Source: JAICKM01 sp050998805 (GTDB taxonomy: Bacteria > Chloroflexota > Chloroflexia > QHBQ01 > JAICKM01). Taken from it: DNA of 64,000 bases. Within the stretch, counting starts at the first letter, position 1. Each line of letters starts with the position of its first letter. Location: NCBI GenBank assembly GCA_050998805.1, contig JBPCPV010000025.1, positions 93,836 through 157,835 on the forward strand, read 5' to 3'. This document shows positions 40,773-49,017 of the stretch, in pieces. Under the pieces are notes generated by a model. The model was not told the DNA's origin. It ran no database searches and saw only the letters and a list, made by a program, of their open reading frames with translations. Made by a program: the position numbers and the translations under genes.

Positions 40773-42126
40773 CTATCCCCCCTCCACTTGCCCCAGCAAC
40801 GCCGCCAATAGCCGCGCCCGGTTCACCACTCCCACCAGCCGCCCCTCCTCATCCGTAATCGGCAGCACCTTCACTCCCCGCTCGACCATCAACTGCGCCG
40901 CAACCGAAATCGCCATGCTCTTCGGCGCGGTAACAACAGGCGTCGTCATCACATCAGCCGCCGCCAGGCTCTGCACGCGGCTAGCTTGCGCCTGCTCATC
41001 CCCGTTCATCCCTAGCCACGGAAGCCTCTCGCGCAGCACCTGCGCCAGCCCCGATTCGGAGCGCTGAGGCACCGTTTTAACCAGATCCGCATCCGTGATG
41101 ATACCGGCTACGTGCCGCTCTTTCCGTCTGTCAACGACCACCACCCGCCGCGCGCTCCGGCTGCCGACCAGCATGTCCATCACCGTCTGCATCGGCGTGC
41201 CGGCTTCCACCGCCGCCACATCCGTCGCCATCACGTCGCCCACAGTTCGCGCGTTCGCCGGCACAGGCCCGCCCGGCTCCGGCCCGGTGGCCGCAGTAAC
41301 GCCGCTCCACGCCCTCAGTATATCCAGCCTCCCGACGATCCCGATCAGCTTGCCCTCGCGATCCACCACCGGCAGCCGCTTGACCCCTTGCTCCACCATC
41401 AGCCGTGGGCCGCCTCCACCGATGCATGTGGGCCTATCACCGCCTCGGGCCGCGAACCCATCACATCACGCGCCGTCTTCCCGCTCGCCTCCATCGCCCT
41501 AACGATCTCGGCAAAACCCTCCTGCCCGTGCTCCCGCAGCGCCTCCAGCACGCTGACCCTGATTCCCAGATCCGCCTTTTCGAGCAGATCTCGATCCGTC
41601 ACCATGCCCAGCACTCGCCGCTCGGCGTCTACGACCGGCAACGCCTTGTAGAACTTGTTGAGCAGCAACGGCAGCACCACCGCGACCGGAGTCTCAGGCC
41701 CCACTGTCACCGGCTGCGTCTCCATTATCTGCCGCACCTTCAGGCTCCGGCGTCTGTCCTCCGCAGGGTTCGGATGCCGGTAGCGATAGGCTGCTACATC
41801 CACGACCGTCAGTACTCCGCCGCCCACCGCCGTCATCTCTTCAATCTCCGGCAAGAGCGCGGCGATCCGCTCCGCGTCGTCAACGACGATGATCAGTAAG
41901 GGCAGCACCGGAACAACATCCACCATTGTGTTCGTGTGGATAGCCCGGCTTGCCGCACTGTAGCCGGCCTGCCCTTGAACACGCTCGCACCCGCCCCACC
42001 GTGCGCCCTCACCAATTCGAGTATCGCCAGGTAAAGCGGTTCATGCTGCCAATGATCCCGCTCTGAGATAATGTCCGTCAGCTGTTGCATCCGTGCCCTG
42101 CTCGGCACCCAAGATTCTACATCCAT
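40773..42126 (-). pseudogene. DUF190-CBS protein gene broken by two frameshifts
   Basis: Three consecutive frames encode one recognisable protein. Frame 1 (42126 to about 41972) is the DUF190 start (ERDHWQHEPLYLAILELVRAHGGAGASVFKG). Homology moves to a second frame (GYSAASRAIHTNTMVDVVPVLPLLIIVVDD) that runs through the first CBS motif to a TGA at 41399. The third frame (41399-40773) resumes in mid-CBS at MVEQGVKRLPVVDREG and carries the rest. The joins are near 41970-41978 and 41399-41412. Restored, the protein would have DUF190 plus four CBS motifs. It is 10 bases after crcB, a known DUF190 partner. Assembly error is the alternative to decay. Confidence 0.75.
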
Positions 42127-42136
42127 CCCGCTCTCC

Positions 42137-42514
42137 CTAACCGAGCCTCGTGCCCAGCAAGATCCCGCCAAACGTAGCCAGCAAGCTGACCACAACGCTG
42201 CCTGCCACATTATATAACGCATTCAGGTACTCCCCGCGCTGGATCAAGCCGACAGTTTCGTAGCTGAACGTCGAAAACGTCGTATAAGCGTCGAGAAACC
42301 CCGTCACCAATAGCAGCCGGTAGGCCGGGTCGCCGATCAGCCTCTGACCCAGCAAAGTCAGCACAAGCCCTATCGCCAGGCTCCCGCTCACATTGATAAA
42401 CAGCGTGCCCCACGGAAAAGCCGAGCCGAAGCGGCCAACAAACCAGTTTGTCAGCCCGTATCTAGCGTTCGCCCCCAGAGCCGCCCCCACCGAGATAACA
42501 AGGAACTCCCTCAT
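42137..42514 (-). CDS. crcB: Fluoride ion exporter CrcB/Fluc
   Basis: 125 residues from ATG 42514 with GGAGGGG just upstream. Four membrane helices. Hallmarks: GAALGANARYGLTNWF, GTLFINVSGSLAIGLVL (the Asn pore motif), LLVTGFLDAYTTFSTFSYE (the Phe-box and Na+ site region), GSVVVSLLATFGGILLG. It works as an antiparallel dimer that expels fluoride. The last residue of the usual GFCGGLTTFSTFS motif is altered to GFLDAYTTFSTFS. Regulation is by the fluoride riboswitch upstream. Confidence 0.95.
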   Translation of the reverse strand: MREFLVISVGAALGANARYGLTNWFVGRFGSAFPWGTLFINVSGSLAIGLVLTLLGQRLIGDPAYRLLLVTGFLDAYTTFSTFSYETVGLIQRGEYLNALYNVAGSVVVSLLATFGGILLGTRLG

Positions 42515-42562
42515 TTGTCGCCCCTCCTGTGCGCCACCACCCGAGCCGGACAAGGGGCCACC

Positions 42563-42605
42563 AAAAAGCCCCTACCGCCTCTCCCAGAGAGTCATTGACG
42601 GTAGA
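42563..42605 (-). terminator. Expression-platform terminator of the fluoride riboswitch
   Basis: On the minus strand: CTACCG ... CTCTCTGGGAGAG ... CGGTAG then GGGGCTTTTT. The outer stem's left arm reuses the CTACC of the aptamer, so aptamer folding and terminator formation exclude each other. Confidence 0.75.
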
Positions 42606-42650
42606 AGCCATCAATCCGCAAAGCGGACAACACACGAGCCTCATCGCGGG
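42600..42650 (-). ncRNA. Fluoride riboswitch aptamer (crcB RNA motif)
   Basis: On the minus strand: GCGATGAGGCTCGTG, then hairpin TCCGC-TTT-GCGGA, then TGATGGCTTCTACC, which matches the conserved 3' end of the crcB motif. It lies about 85 bases upstream of the crcB start and overlaps an intrinsic terminator. Confidence 0.75.
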
Positions 42651-42729
42651 GCAGACCACGCTGCCCAATTCCACGATACCACGCCCCACGGATCACGTCA
42701 ACCCAAAAATGCCCCCGCCTCCCTACCCC

Positions 42730-42756
42730 GAAAGACCTACCCCATCTAGGTCTTTC
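42730..42756. terminator. Perfect hairpin between the riboswitch and the HTH gene
   Basis: GAAAGACCTA, loop of 7, TAGGTCTTTC: a perfect 10-base stem. The rest of 42651-42882 holds no gene; the part just before the HTH gene (about 42806-42860) is AT-rich and probably carries its promoter. Confidence 0.5.
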
Positions 42757-42882
42757 GACCGATCTTTCGCCCGGATCCCCCTCCCAGCCCCAAAATCTGG
42801 CAGTAAATGACCCTCGAAATGGATATTAAAAGTAGAGGGGTAAAAATAACGATCCGTTTTTCGCAACGAAAGGAGCAACACA

Positions 42883-43305
42883 ATGAACAACCTAACCGAC
42901 AAGCTCTCCGCTCGCCGCCGAGAGGTAGCCCGCCTCTTGCTCGCTCGCCACACCCAACAGGACATCGCCGCCCAACTCGGCATCAGCCAGTCCACCGTCA
43001 GCAGCGACATCAGCACCATCCGAGCTTCCTGGGTCGCCGAGGCCCACACCGACATCGAAGAACTCGTCGCCGAAGAGTGCCGCGTCCTCGACGCCGACGA
43101 GGCTGCCCTTCGCGTCCGCTTCCACGAGGCCCTCGCCAAAGACCCCCGCCTCGCCGTCCGCATCTACGAGTGCCTCGTCCGCATCAACGACCGCCGCCTC
43201 CGCTGGCACGCCTTCGTCCCGCCGGTCAAGGCCGACCCGTTCGCCGCCTTCAACGCCGCCCTCGACGAGCTTGGCCTCGGCCCCGAACCCACCGCTGCCG
43301 ACTAA
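42883..43305 (+). CDS. Small helix-turn-helix protein
   Basis: 140 residues, AAAGGAGC upstream. The N-terminal HTH (about 10-50) reads ARRREVARLLLARHTQQDIAAQLGISQSTVSSDISTIRASW in pieces; the recognition helix is QSTVSSDIS. The remainder is acidic and helical (EELVAEECRVLDADEAALRVRF, RIYECLVRINDRRLRWHAF) and recalls small-terminase or replication-adaptor proteins of phages. I do not recognise the family. It is flanked by a hairpin upstream and heptamer repeats plus a long inverted repeat downstream. Confidence 0.75.
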   Translation: MNNLTDKLSARRREVARLLLARHTQQDIAAQLGISQSTVSSDISTIRASWVAEAHTDIEELVAEECRVLDADEAALRVRFHEALAKDPRLAVRIYECLVRINDRRLRWHAFVPPVKADPFAAFNAALDELGLGPEPTAAD

Positions 43306-43343
43306 CCACTAACCACCAACCACTAACCACTAACCACTAATAA
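43301..43343. repeat. ACTAACC heptamer tandem repeat
   Basis: Six units (four exact ACTAACC, plus ACCAACC and ACTAATA), beginning in the stop codon of the HTH gene. Confidence 0.85.
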
Positions 43344-43354
43344 CACTTCGCCCG

Positions 43355-43406
43355 TTCGTGCCTGGAAAGCCGTTTTCCGAGAATCGTTGCGACGCCCAGG
43401 CACGAA
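43355..43406. repeat. Inverted repeat with 11-base arms
   Basis: TTCGTGCCTGG (43355-43365) and CCAGGCACGAA (43396-43406) with a 30-base centre. No gene in 43306-43561 apart from this, the heptamers and the selA promoter. Confidence 0.65.
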
Positions 43407-43483
43407 TTATCGCTTTTACCAGCCCCTGAGCGGCCTGTTTCGCCGTTGAGTTCGCGCCGCGACCGGCTGCTAGGCACACAAAC

Positions 43484-43512
43484 TAGACGTCCCGCCCAAC
43501 CTATGCTATAGT
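43484..43512 (+). promoter_or_regulatory. Promoter of selA
   Basis: TAGACG (43484-43489), 17-base spacer, TATAGT (43507-43512) with an upstream TGC (extended -10). Confidence 0.5.
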
Positions 43513-43521
43513 CTTATCGAA

Positions 43522-43549
43522 AGCTGATAGCTGACGGTTGATAGCTGAC
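43522..43549. repeat. AGCTGAC heptamer repeat
   Basis: AGCTGAT-AGCTGAC-GGTTGAT-AGCTGAC in the selA leader. Confidence 0.75.
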
Positions 43550-43561
43550 AAAGGAAAGAAG

Positions 43562-44950
43562 ATGACCCGCGACGACCAAACCGACGCACCCGACGAACGC
43601 CGCACCCTGCCTTCGGTAGACAATCTGCTCAACGCCCCCGCCCTCGACAACGAGCGCGCGACCCTGCCCCACCACCTCGTGGCCGACGCAGCTCGGGAGA
43701 CACTGGCGGCAGCGAGAGCCGCGATTGCTGTAGGCGAACCCGCGCCCGATACCTCCGCGCTTGTCGAGGCATTGGCTGCGCTATTGGCCGAGGCCACGGC
43801 ACCCAGCCTCGTTCCGGTGATCAACGCAGGAGGCGTCATCATCCAGACCAACCTCGGTCGAGCGCCCTTGAGCCGCGCCGCCCGCGAGGCTATGGCCGCC
43901 GCCTCCGCCTACTCCAACCTCGAGTATGACCTCGACGCCGGCGTGCGCGGCTCCCGCTACACCCACGCATCCCGCCTGCTCACCCGCCTCACCGGGGCCG
44001 AGGACGCCCTCGTCGTCAACAACGCCGCAGCCGCGCTCTTCTTCGTGCTCACCGCGTTCGCCTCTGGGCGCGAAGTGGTGCTGTCGCGGGGGCAGGCGGT
44101 CGAGATCGGCGGCGGCTTCCGCATCCCCGACATACTCCGCCAGAGCGGCGCTGCCCTGGTCGAGGTCGGCACCACGAACCGCACCTACTTGCGCGACTAC
44201 GAGGCCGCCCTCACCGAGCGAACCGCCGGCCTGCTGCGTGTCCACACCAGCAACTTCCGCGTCCTCGGCTTCACCCACACCGTAGGCTCTGCGGAACTCG
44301 CGCCGCTCGCCCACGAGCGCGGCCTCTGGCTTGCCGACGACGTGGGCAGCGGAGCGCTGCTGCCGACCGCCCAGTTCGGCCTCGCACCTGAGCCGACGGT
44401 CCAGGAGAGCGTCGAGGCCGGTGCCGACCTCGTGCTCTTCAGCGGCGACAAGCTCCTCGGCGGGCCGCAGGCCGGGATCATCCTCGGTCGCTCCGAGATG
44501 ATTGCAAGCCTCCGCAGGCATCCGCTCGCCCGCGCCCTGCGCGTAGACAAGCTGACCTACGCCGCCCTAGAGGCCACGCTCCTCCACTACCTGCGCGGCG
44601 AGGCGACCCGCGAGGTACCGGTCTGGGCTATGATCAGCGCCGACCCTCCGGGCCTCGAGGCCCGCGCCCGCGCCTGGGCCGCCGCGCTCTCCGAGGCTGG
44701 CCTGCCGGCAGGCGTCGAGCCTGGCCTCAGCGCCGTCGGCGGAGGCTGCCTCCCCGGCGAAACCCTGCCGACCACCCTGCTCACCCTCAGCGGAGACACC
44801 GACGCCCTCGCCCGTCGCCTCCGCACAGGCAGGCCCGCCGTCGTAACCCGCCTAGAACGGGGCCTCCTCCTGTGTGACCCCCGCACGGTGCCGCCCGACC
44901 AGGATCAGGCCCTCCTAGCCGCGCTCAGCGCGTCCTGGGCCACCAAGTAG
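43562..44950 (+). CDS. selA: L-seryl-tRNA(Sec) selenium transferase
   Basis: 462 residues from ATG 43562 (AAAGGAAAG before it). It converts Ser-tRNA(Sec) to Sec-tRNA(Sec) using selenophosphate and PLP. Hallmarks: RTLPSVDNLL at the start, VINAGGVIIQTNLGRAPLS, YSNLEYDLDAGVRGSRYTH, ALVVNNAAAALFFVLTA, VEVGTTNRTYLRDYE, and LFSGDKLLGGPQAG with the PLP Lys. selB, selD and tRNA-Sec are not in the window. Other fold-type I enzymes share parts of this, but the full set fits SelA. Confidence 0.95.
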   Translation: MTRDDQTDAPDERRTLPSVDNLLNAPALDNERATLPHHLVADAARETLAAARAAIAVGEPAPDTSALVEALAALLAEATAPSLVPVINAGGVIIQTNLGRAPLSRAAREAMAAASAYSNLEYDLDAGVRGSRYTHASRLLTRLTGAEDALVVNNAAAALFFVLTAFASGREVVLSRGQAVEIGGGFRIPDILRQSGAALVEVGTTNRTYLRDYEAALTERTAGLLRVHTSNFRVLGFTHTVGSAELAPLAHERGLWLADDVGSGALLPTAQFGLAPEPTVQESVEAGADLVLFSGDKLLGGPQAGIILGRSEMIASLRRHPLARALRVDKLTYAALEATLLHYLRGEATREVPVWAMISADPPGLEARARAWAAALSEAGLPAGVEPGLSAVGGGCLPGETLPTTLLTLSGDTDALARRLRTGRPAVVTRLERGLLLCDPRTVPPDQDQALLAALSASWATK

Positions 44951-44976
44951 GCAGTAGGTGGTGGTCAGGTTACTGC

Positions 44977-45999
44977 TTACCGAGCGAAATCCGGGTGGAA
45001 GCCGGGCCAGGCTACGTCTACGTTGACCCGCATCACGCCCTCTCTCAGGGAGCCGAGTTGGGCGAAGCTCTCCTGCCCCAGGTCGATCACCTTACCCTCC
45101 GAGCGCACCTGCCGGATGTCCTTCCAGTCGATCACGTCAATGAACTGCACCCAGATGCTCTTGTCGCCGCGGGTCACGCGGCCCCAGCGCCCCAGCAGGT
45201 TCAGGTCGGCGGGCATCGCCGCGTAGAGGCCGTAGCCGTGGTAGCCCCACGGCAGGTTGCCCCACGACTCGTTCAGGCTGATGATCCGGTCCCAGTTGCC
45301 GGGAAAGTTCGTCGCCCCGCCGGTGAAGTGCAGTTCGAACTCGGGGCGCGCGGACGGCGGCACCGGAGCAGGCGTGCGCTTGGCGAGCAGCTCCTTGCCG
45401 ATGTACCCCAGCCAGATGCCGCCGTCGCCCGTCAGCTCGAAGCGCGCACGCTCGAAATACTGCACGGTGTGCGCGCCCTCCACAAACTCCTCGGAGATCG
45501 GGTATCCGAACGAGGCCAGGCCGCCGTTGGCTCGCCAATAGCTGTGAAAGCTGCCGCGCAGGCTGTGCCTCGTCTCGGCGAAGTACCCCACGGAGGAGGT
45601 CATGCGGGTCGGAGCGCCGGGTGCGAAGTTGCGGCCCGCAGTCAGCAGCCGCCCGGTCAGCCCCGCGCTCACGCGGAGGTCGGGCGGGGCGGAGGGGTTG
45701 TATTCGAGGAGGCCCCGCTCGAGGTACTGCACCGTCAGCCCGCCTTCCTGCCGCTCCTCGGTCAGTGGGTAGCCCCAACGGGCGGCCTGGCCGTGGTCCA
45801 GCCAATAGCTCAGGAACCCATTGTTGAGCGAGTGCCCGGTCTGGCTGAAATAGATCGACCCGCTCGGATTGAACGGCATCGCGTTAGTCGGAACTGCGAT
45901 TGCATAGCACGAAACCAAGAGGGCGATCAGGCTGGCGGCGCGGATAAACAGGCTTGCCCTGCGTCGGAACGCGCGGCGCGAAGTGCTATAGCTCGGCAT
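44977..45999 (-). CDS. Secreted protein with two TGH/FGYP repeats and a C-terminal beta-barrel-like domain
   Basis: 340 residues. N-terminal signal segment (about 12-41). Two tandem repeats (about 48-100 and 135-190): QTGHSLNNGFLSYWLDHGQ, WGYPLTEE, LTVQYLERGLLEY; and ETRHSLRGSFHSYWRANGG, FGYPISEE, HTVQYFERARFEL. These match the module in the proteins at 1-974 and 34937-37180. The C-terminus (about 240-340: WGNLPWGYHGYGLYAAMPADLN, GDKSIWVQFIDVIDW) looks like a double-psi beta-barrel, as in expansin or RlpA-like proteins. Probably cell-wall associated. Confidence 0.82.
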   Translation of the reverse strand: MPSYSTSRRAFRRRASLFIRAASLIALLVSCYAIAVPTNAMPFNPSGSIYFSQTGHSLNNGFLSYWLDHGQAARWGYPLTEERQEGGLTVQYLERGLLEYNPSAPPDLRVSAGLTGRLLTAGRNFAPGAPTRMTSSVGYFAETRHSLRGSFHSYWRANGGLASFGYPISEEFVEGAHTVQYFERARFELTGDGGIWLGYIGKELLAKRTPAPVPPSARPEFELHFTGGATNFPGNWDRIISLNESWGNLPWGYHGYGLYAAMPADLNLLGRWGRVTRGDKSIWVQFIDVIDWKDIRQVRSEGKVIDLGQESFAQLGSLREGVMRVNVDVAWPGFHPDFAR

Positions 46000-46066
46000 G
46001 ACGCGAGTTTACCCCATGAACCCACCGGCACGCAAGCGGCATGGGATAACAATTACGTCACAACTT

Positions 46067-46105
46067 AGCTTTCAGCCGTCAGCCGTCAGCTTTCAGCCGT
46101 CAGCC
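46067..46105. repeat. AGCCGTC/AGCTTTC heptamer repeat
   Basis: AGCTTTC, AGCCGTC twice, AGCTTTC, AGCCGTC, AGCC: five and a half units. Confidence 0.8.
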
Positions 46106-46156
46106 CAATTCCGACCACTCTAACCGGTGATCCCTGACTCGTCCACCGCTCGCGCT

Positions 46157-46177
46157 GACCACTGACCACCGACCACT
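46157..46177. repeat. GACCACT heptamer repeat
   Basis: GACCACT-GACCACC-GACCACT directly before the stop of the membrane glycosyltransferase-like gene. Confidence 0.7.
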
Positions 46178-46180
46178 CGC

Positions 46181-47920
46181 TCACCAATCGCTCGGCGGGA
46201 ACGCAGCCTTTGCCGCTTCCGGCAGGCGGAGGTCGTTGCGTGTGTAGACCCAGTAGCAGCGGTCTTCCCAGTATTTCACCTTGTCGTAAAGCGTGTAGTT
46301 GTTCAGGAAGCGCGGGTCGCGCATCAACGACGCGAACTGGGCGTAGAACTTGGGGCTGCTGTATGAGCCGGACGTGAAGACCAGGAACTCCGCGCGCGAG
46401 TTCAGTGTGAGATCAACAAAGGCGTTCGGCCCTTGCCGGAAAATCAGGTCGCCGCTGGTGAGCGCGCCGGGGTTGTTGTCCACGACCCGCAGCCCCGAAT
46501 AATACGACACCACGCCGATGTCCTGCAAGGCCACGGTCGCCCCCGGCGACGCATACGAGTGAAGCCATTGGCCGAGCGGCACCAGCGAGCGCAGCTTCGC
46601 ATCCTCGGCGTGCGCGGCATCGTATTCGGTGCGGGGTGCCATGACCAACAGGAAGACGACAACCACCCCCGCCGTGCCGGCGGCGGCAACCCAGCCTCTC
46701 CGCCCCTCGCCGGCGGCGCGGCGCACCGCTCCCATCAAGCCGATCAGCGGCAGCTGGGCATACAGGTAAAGCAGTGGCAGCACAGGCACCATGTAGCGGA
46801 TGCCCGGATTATATGACTCCGAGATGAAGTAGAGCAGCGAGAGCGCCGCCGCCGAGCCGAGTATCAGCGCATCGCGCAGCCCCGGCCTCCGCATAACGAA
46901 GCCGACCGCCGCCGCCGCGATGGCGGGTACGAGCAGATCGCCATAGGCCGAGTAGTGCGAGCCGCGCGTGAAATAGCTGCCGAATGTCTGCGCGATGCTC
47001 GTCGGGTCGCTCAACGTGCCTCCGAGCCGCGAGAAGAACGGCGTGGGCACAAGCTGCCCGAAGTACTGCCCCCGCCACCATGTGTATACCAAGTATGCCG
47101 CCGCCAATACCGCGAAGCTGCCGAGCGCGGCCTGCGCCGCCGGATCGCCCAGCGCCCGACCGAGCGGCCTGCGCTCAACACCCTCTGTTGAAGCCGGTTT
47201 GGAACCGGCCCCCCTCAGCACCCAGACCAGCACAACCAGGCCGCTTATCCCTATCGGGATGGCCCCGTCGTGCCGGGTCAGCGCCAGCCAGAACAGCGAG
47301 ATCGCCGCGAGGGGGAACGCCCAGAGCCGCCGCGAGAGGCCGAGCCACACCAGCCAGAGGCTCAACAGAAGAAGCGTCGCGTACCACATCGTCTCCAGGC
47401 CGCCCCGCGACCAGAGCGCGTAGGGCGCAGTGAGTGCGAGCAACGCCGGGGCCGTCAGCGCGGCCAGCCTCCGCCGCACGATGCTGTAGGAGAGAGAGTA
47501 GACAAGCAGCAGGTTGAGTACACTCAACAGCCGCCCGAGGTTGGCTGCCCATACCGGCAGGTCGAGGCCCAATTTCGACATCCCTGCGAGCAGCAGGATC
47601 CAGGATAGGTTGCTGTAGCCCTCGACCGGGCCAGCCGCCGCGTTAAACACCAGCCCGTGCCCCGCCGCCAGGTTTTCGGCGTAGCGGTAAGTGATATATG
47701 CGTCGTCCGGCATGAAGATCCCAACCACGCTCTCCAGCCAGAGCAACACCGCCGCGCACCCCACCAGCCCAAGCGCCACATCTATCCAACTGGTCCGGGG
47801 CAGCGTGACACCCTGCCGCACAACATTCTCATCGGGCACCAGCTCAGAGGCTGGCGCGGGCGGCGGCGGCGGTGCCTTAAGGGCGGGCGCGGGCACCACG
47901 GTGCTGTCCCGGTTAAGCAT
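46181..47920 (-). CDS. Polytopic membrane glycosyltransferase-like protein
   Basis: 579 residues from ATG 47920. After a Pro-rich cytoplasmic start there are about ten membrane helices. The first loop carries FMPDDAYITYRYAENLAAGHGLVFN and GPVEGYSNLSWILLL, the Asp-Asp and GxxVEGYSN signature of polyprenyl-phosphate-sugar-dependent mannosyl/arabinosyl-type transferases (GT-C fold). The C-terminal extracellular domain (about 420-579) is soluble. The likely job is transfer of a lipid-linked sugar to wall glycan or protein. A palindromic repeat is translated in a loop (GAGSKPASTEGVE). It overlaps the end of the DinB-like gene context. Confidence 0.82.
   Translation of the reverse strand: MLNRDSTVVPAPALKAPPPPPAPASELVPDENVVRQGVTLPRTSWIDVALGLVGCAAVLLWLESVVGIFMPDDAYITYRYAENLAAGHGLVFNAAAGPVEGYSNLSWILLLAGMSKLGLDLPVWAANLGRLLSVLNLLLVYSLSYSIVRRRLAALTAPALLALTAPYALWSRGGLETMWYATLLLLSLWLVWLGLSRRLWAFPLAAISLFWLALTRHDGAIPIGISGLVVLVWVLRGAGSKPASTEGVERRPLGRALGDPAAQAALGSFAVLAAAYLVYTWWRGQYFGQLVPTPFFSRLGGTLSDPTSIAQTFGSYFTRGSHYSAYGDLLVPAIAAAAVGFVMRRPGLRDALILGSAAALSLLYFISESYNPGIRYMVPVLPLLYLYAQLPLIGLMGAVRRAAGEGRRGWVAAAGTAGVVVVFLLVMAPRTEYDAAHAEDAKLRSLVPLGQWLHSYASPGATVALQDIGVVSYYSGLRVVDNNPGALTSGDLIFRQGPNAFVDLTLNSRAEFLVFTSGSYSSPKFYAQFASLMRDPRFLNNYTLYDKVKYWEDRCYWVYTRNDLRLPEAAKAAFPPSDW
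47187..47209. repeat. Dispersed 23-bp palindromic repeat, copy 3 (intragenic)
   Basis: GTTGAAG plus palindrome GCCGGTTT-G-GAACCGGC (47193-47209; one arm mismatch), translated inside the membrane glycosyltransferase-like protein. Confidence 0.7.
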
Positions 47921-47922
47921 TC

Positions 47923-48456
47923 TCAGCCCTGCCCGGCTTTCTCCAGCCAATCGCGTATCAACGCCTCATGCTCCTGGTAGTGCTCATAGCTGTTGCCCAC
48001 AACGCAGTCAACGATAGACTCGCCGAGCGCCAACGAAAATCGGCTCTGCTCCTCGAAGTCCGCGTCGTCAAGCGAACCGAGCATGTCGAGCATGTCGGTG
48101 TAGGAACGGCGGTAATCGGCCAGCACATCGGTCAACGGCGCGTTGCGGTAGTGCTCGAAGACGCGCTGATTCTCTATCTCGAACCACTCCACGTCCGAAT
48201 CGGGCGGGAGATCGCCTTCGAGCGGCCAGGCCGAATCCGGCAGGTGCTCGCCCCGTTTCGCCGCCTCCAGCTCCCGCACCGGATGCTTCTCCCAATAGGT
48301 GATGTGTGCCAACGTGTCCTTCACCGACCACGGTCCGCCGGCCAGACCCGGTTTCGTCATCTCCTCCGGCGTCAGCCGCCCCAGTGTCTCATCAAGCCGC
48401 TCATGCTCCCGCCTGATCAGATCAAGCATCTGCTGCTTCGTCATCGTCTCATCCAC
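47923..48456 (-). CDS. DinB-superfamily protein (ClbS/DfsB-like)
   Basis: 177 residues. KQQMLDLIRREHERLDETLGRL opens a four-helix bundle, then WSVKDTLAHITYWEKHPVREL, and NSYEHYQEHEALIRDWLEKAG at the end. The His in LAHI and the pair in YEHYQEH are the putative metal ligands. ClbS relatives protect DNA from colibactin by hydrolysing its cyclopropane, but function here is unproven. It precedes the membrane glycosyltransferase-like gene. Confidence 0.85.
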   Translation of the reverse strand: MDETMTKQQMLDLIRREHERLDETLGRLTPEEMTKPGLAGGPWSVKDTLAHITYWEKHPVRELEAAKRGEHLPDSAWPLEGDLPPDSDVEWFEIENQRVFEHYRNAPLTDVLADYRRSYTDMLDMLGSLDDADFEEQSRFSLALGESIVDCVVGNSYEHYQEHEALIRDWLEKAGQG

Positions 48457-48521
48457 CTGTACCCCTCCCTCACCAACAGCCGGCCGCTAACCAACCCACC
48501 GAGCGCATTATACCACACCGC

Positions 48522-48998
48522 TCACCGCAGCCGCCGGGCCGCACGCCGCCCGAAGTACGGGTAGGCGAAGGGCTTTCCGAGCAAAACCAGTACAGCCGCT
48601 AGCACCCCGAAAAGTATGCTGCCCACGAACCAGCAGGCCCAGACGATCAGCAGCCCCCACGCCAGCGTGCCCGCGAAACCCCACTGCGGGTAGAGCAACG
48701 AGACGCCGAACATCACCCCGATCAAGATCAGCGTGAGAATGTTGACCAGCAGCACGAAGATCTGGTAGCACCCCGCCTGCTTGGCGTGATACTCGACATA
48801 CGGCGCGTGCCTCCCGTAGAGCCAGACGCCGCCTGCGATGCCCAGCGACATCAGGAACCCGATGCCGAGAAAGCCGAAGATGATCGCGCCGTGGGCCAGC
48901 CCCGCAAGCGCCTGGTCCGCCGCGCGAGACCCCACATCGCTAACGCGCCGTGTAGGCGGCGGCTCCAGCACATACGGGTCGTTATCGTAGGGTTTCAT
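48522..48998 (-). CDS. DUF4870-type membrane protein
   Basis: 158 residues from ATG 48998. A short hydrophilic start is followed by AGLAHGAIIFGFLGIGFLMSLGIAGGVWLYGR, then YVEYHAKQAGCYQIFVLLVNIL, matching DUF4870 (the conserved H-x-K/A-QAG... motif between helices). Four membrane helices in all. Function unknown. Confidence 0.82.
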   Translation of the reverse strand: MKPYDNDPYVLEPPPTRRVSDVGSRAADQALAGLAHGAIIFGFLGIGFLMSLGIAGGVWLYGRHAPYVEYHAKQAGCYQIFVLLVNILTLILIGVMFGVSLLYPQWGFAGTLAWGLLIVWACWFVGSILFGVLAAVLVLLGKPFAYPYFGRRAARRLR

Positions 48999-49017
48999 CT
49001 TCCCGCACCTCGTCTCT

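Noticed and set aside
42462..42689. Minus-strand frame upstream of crcB
   Set aside because: It covers the riboswitch, terminator and crcB leader; the RNA elements explain the region better.
43301..43343. Possible CRISPR array
   Set aside because: Units are 7 bases in direct tandem with no spacers.
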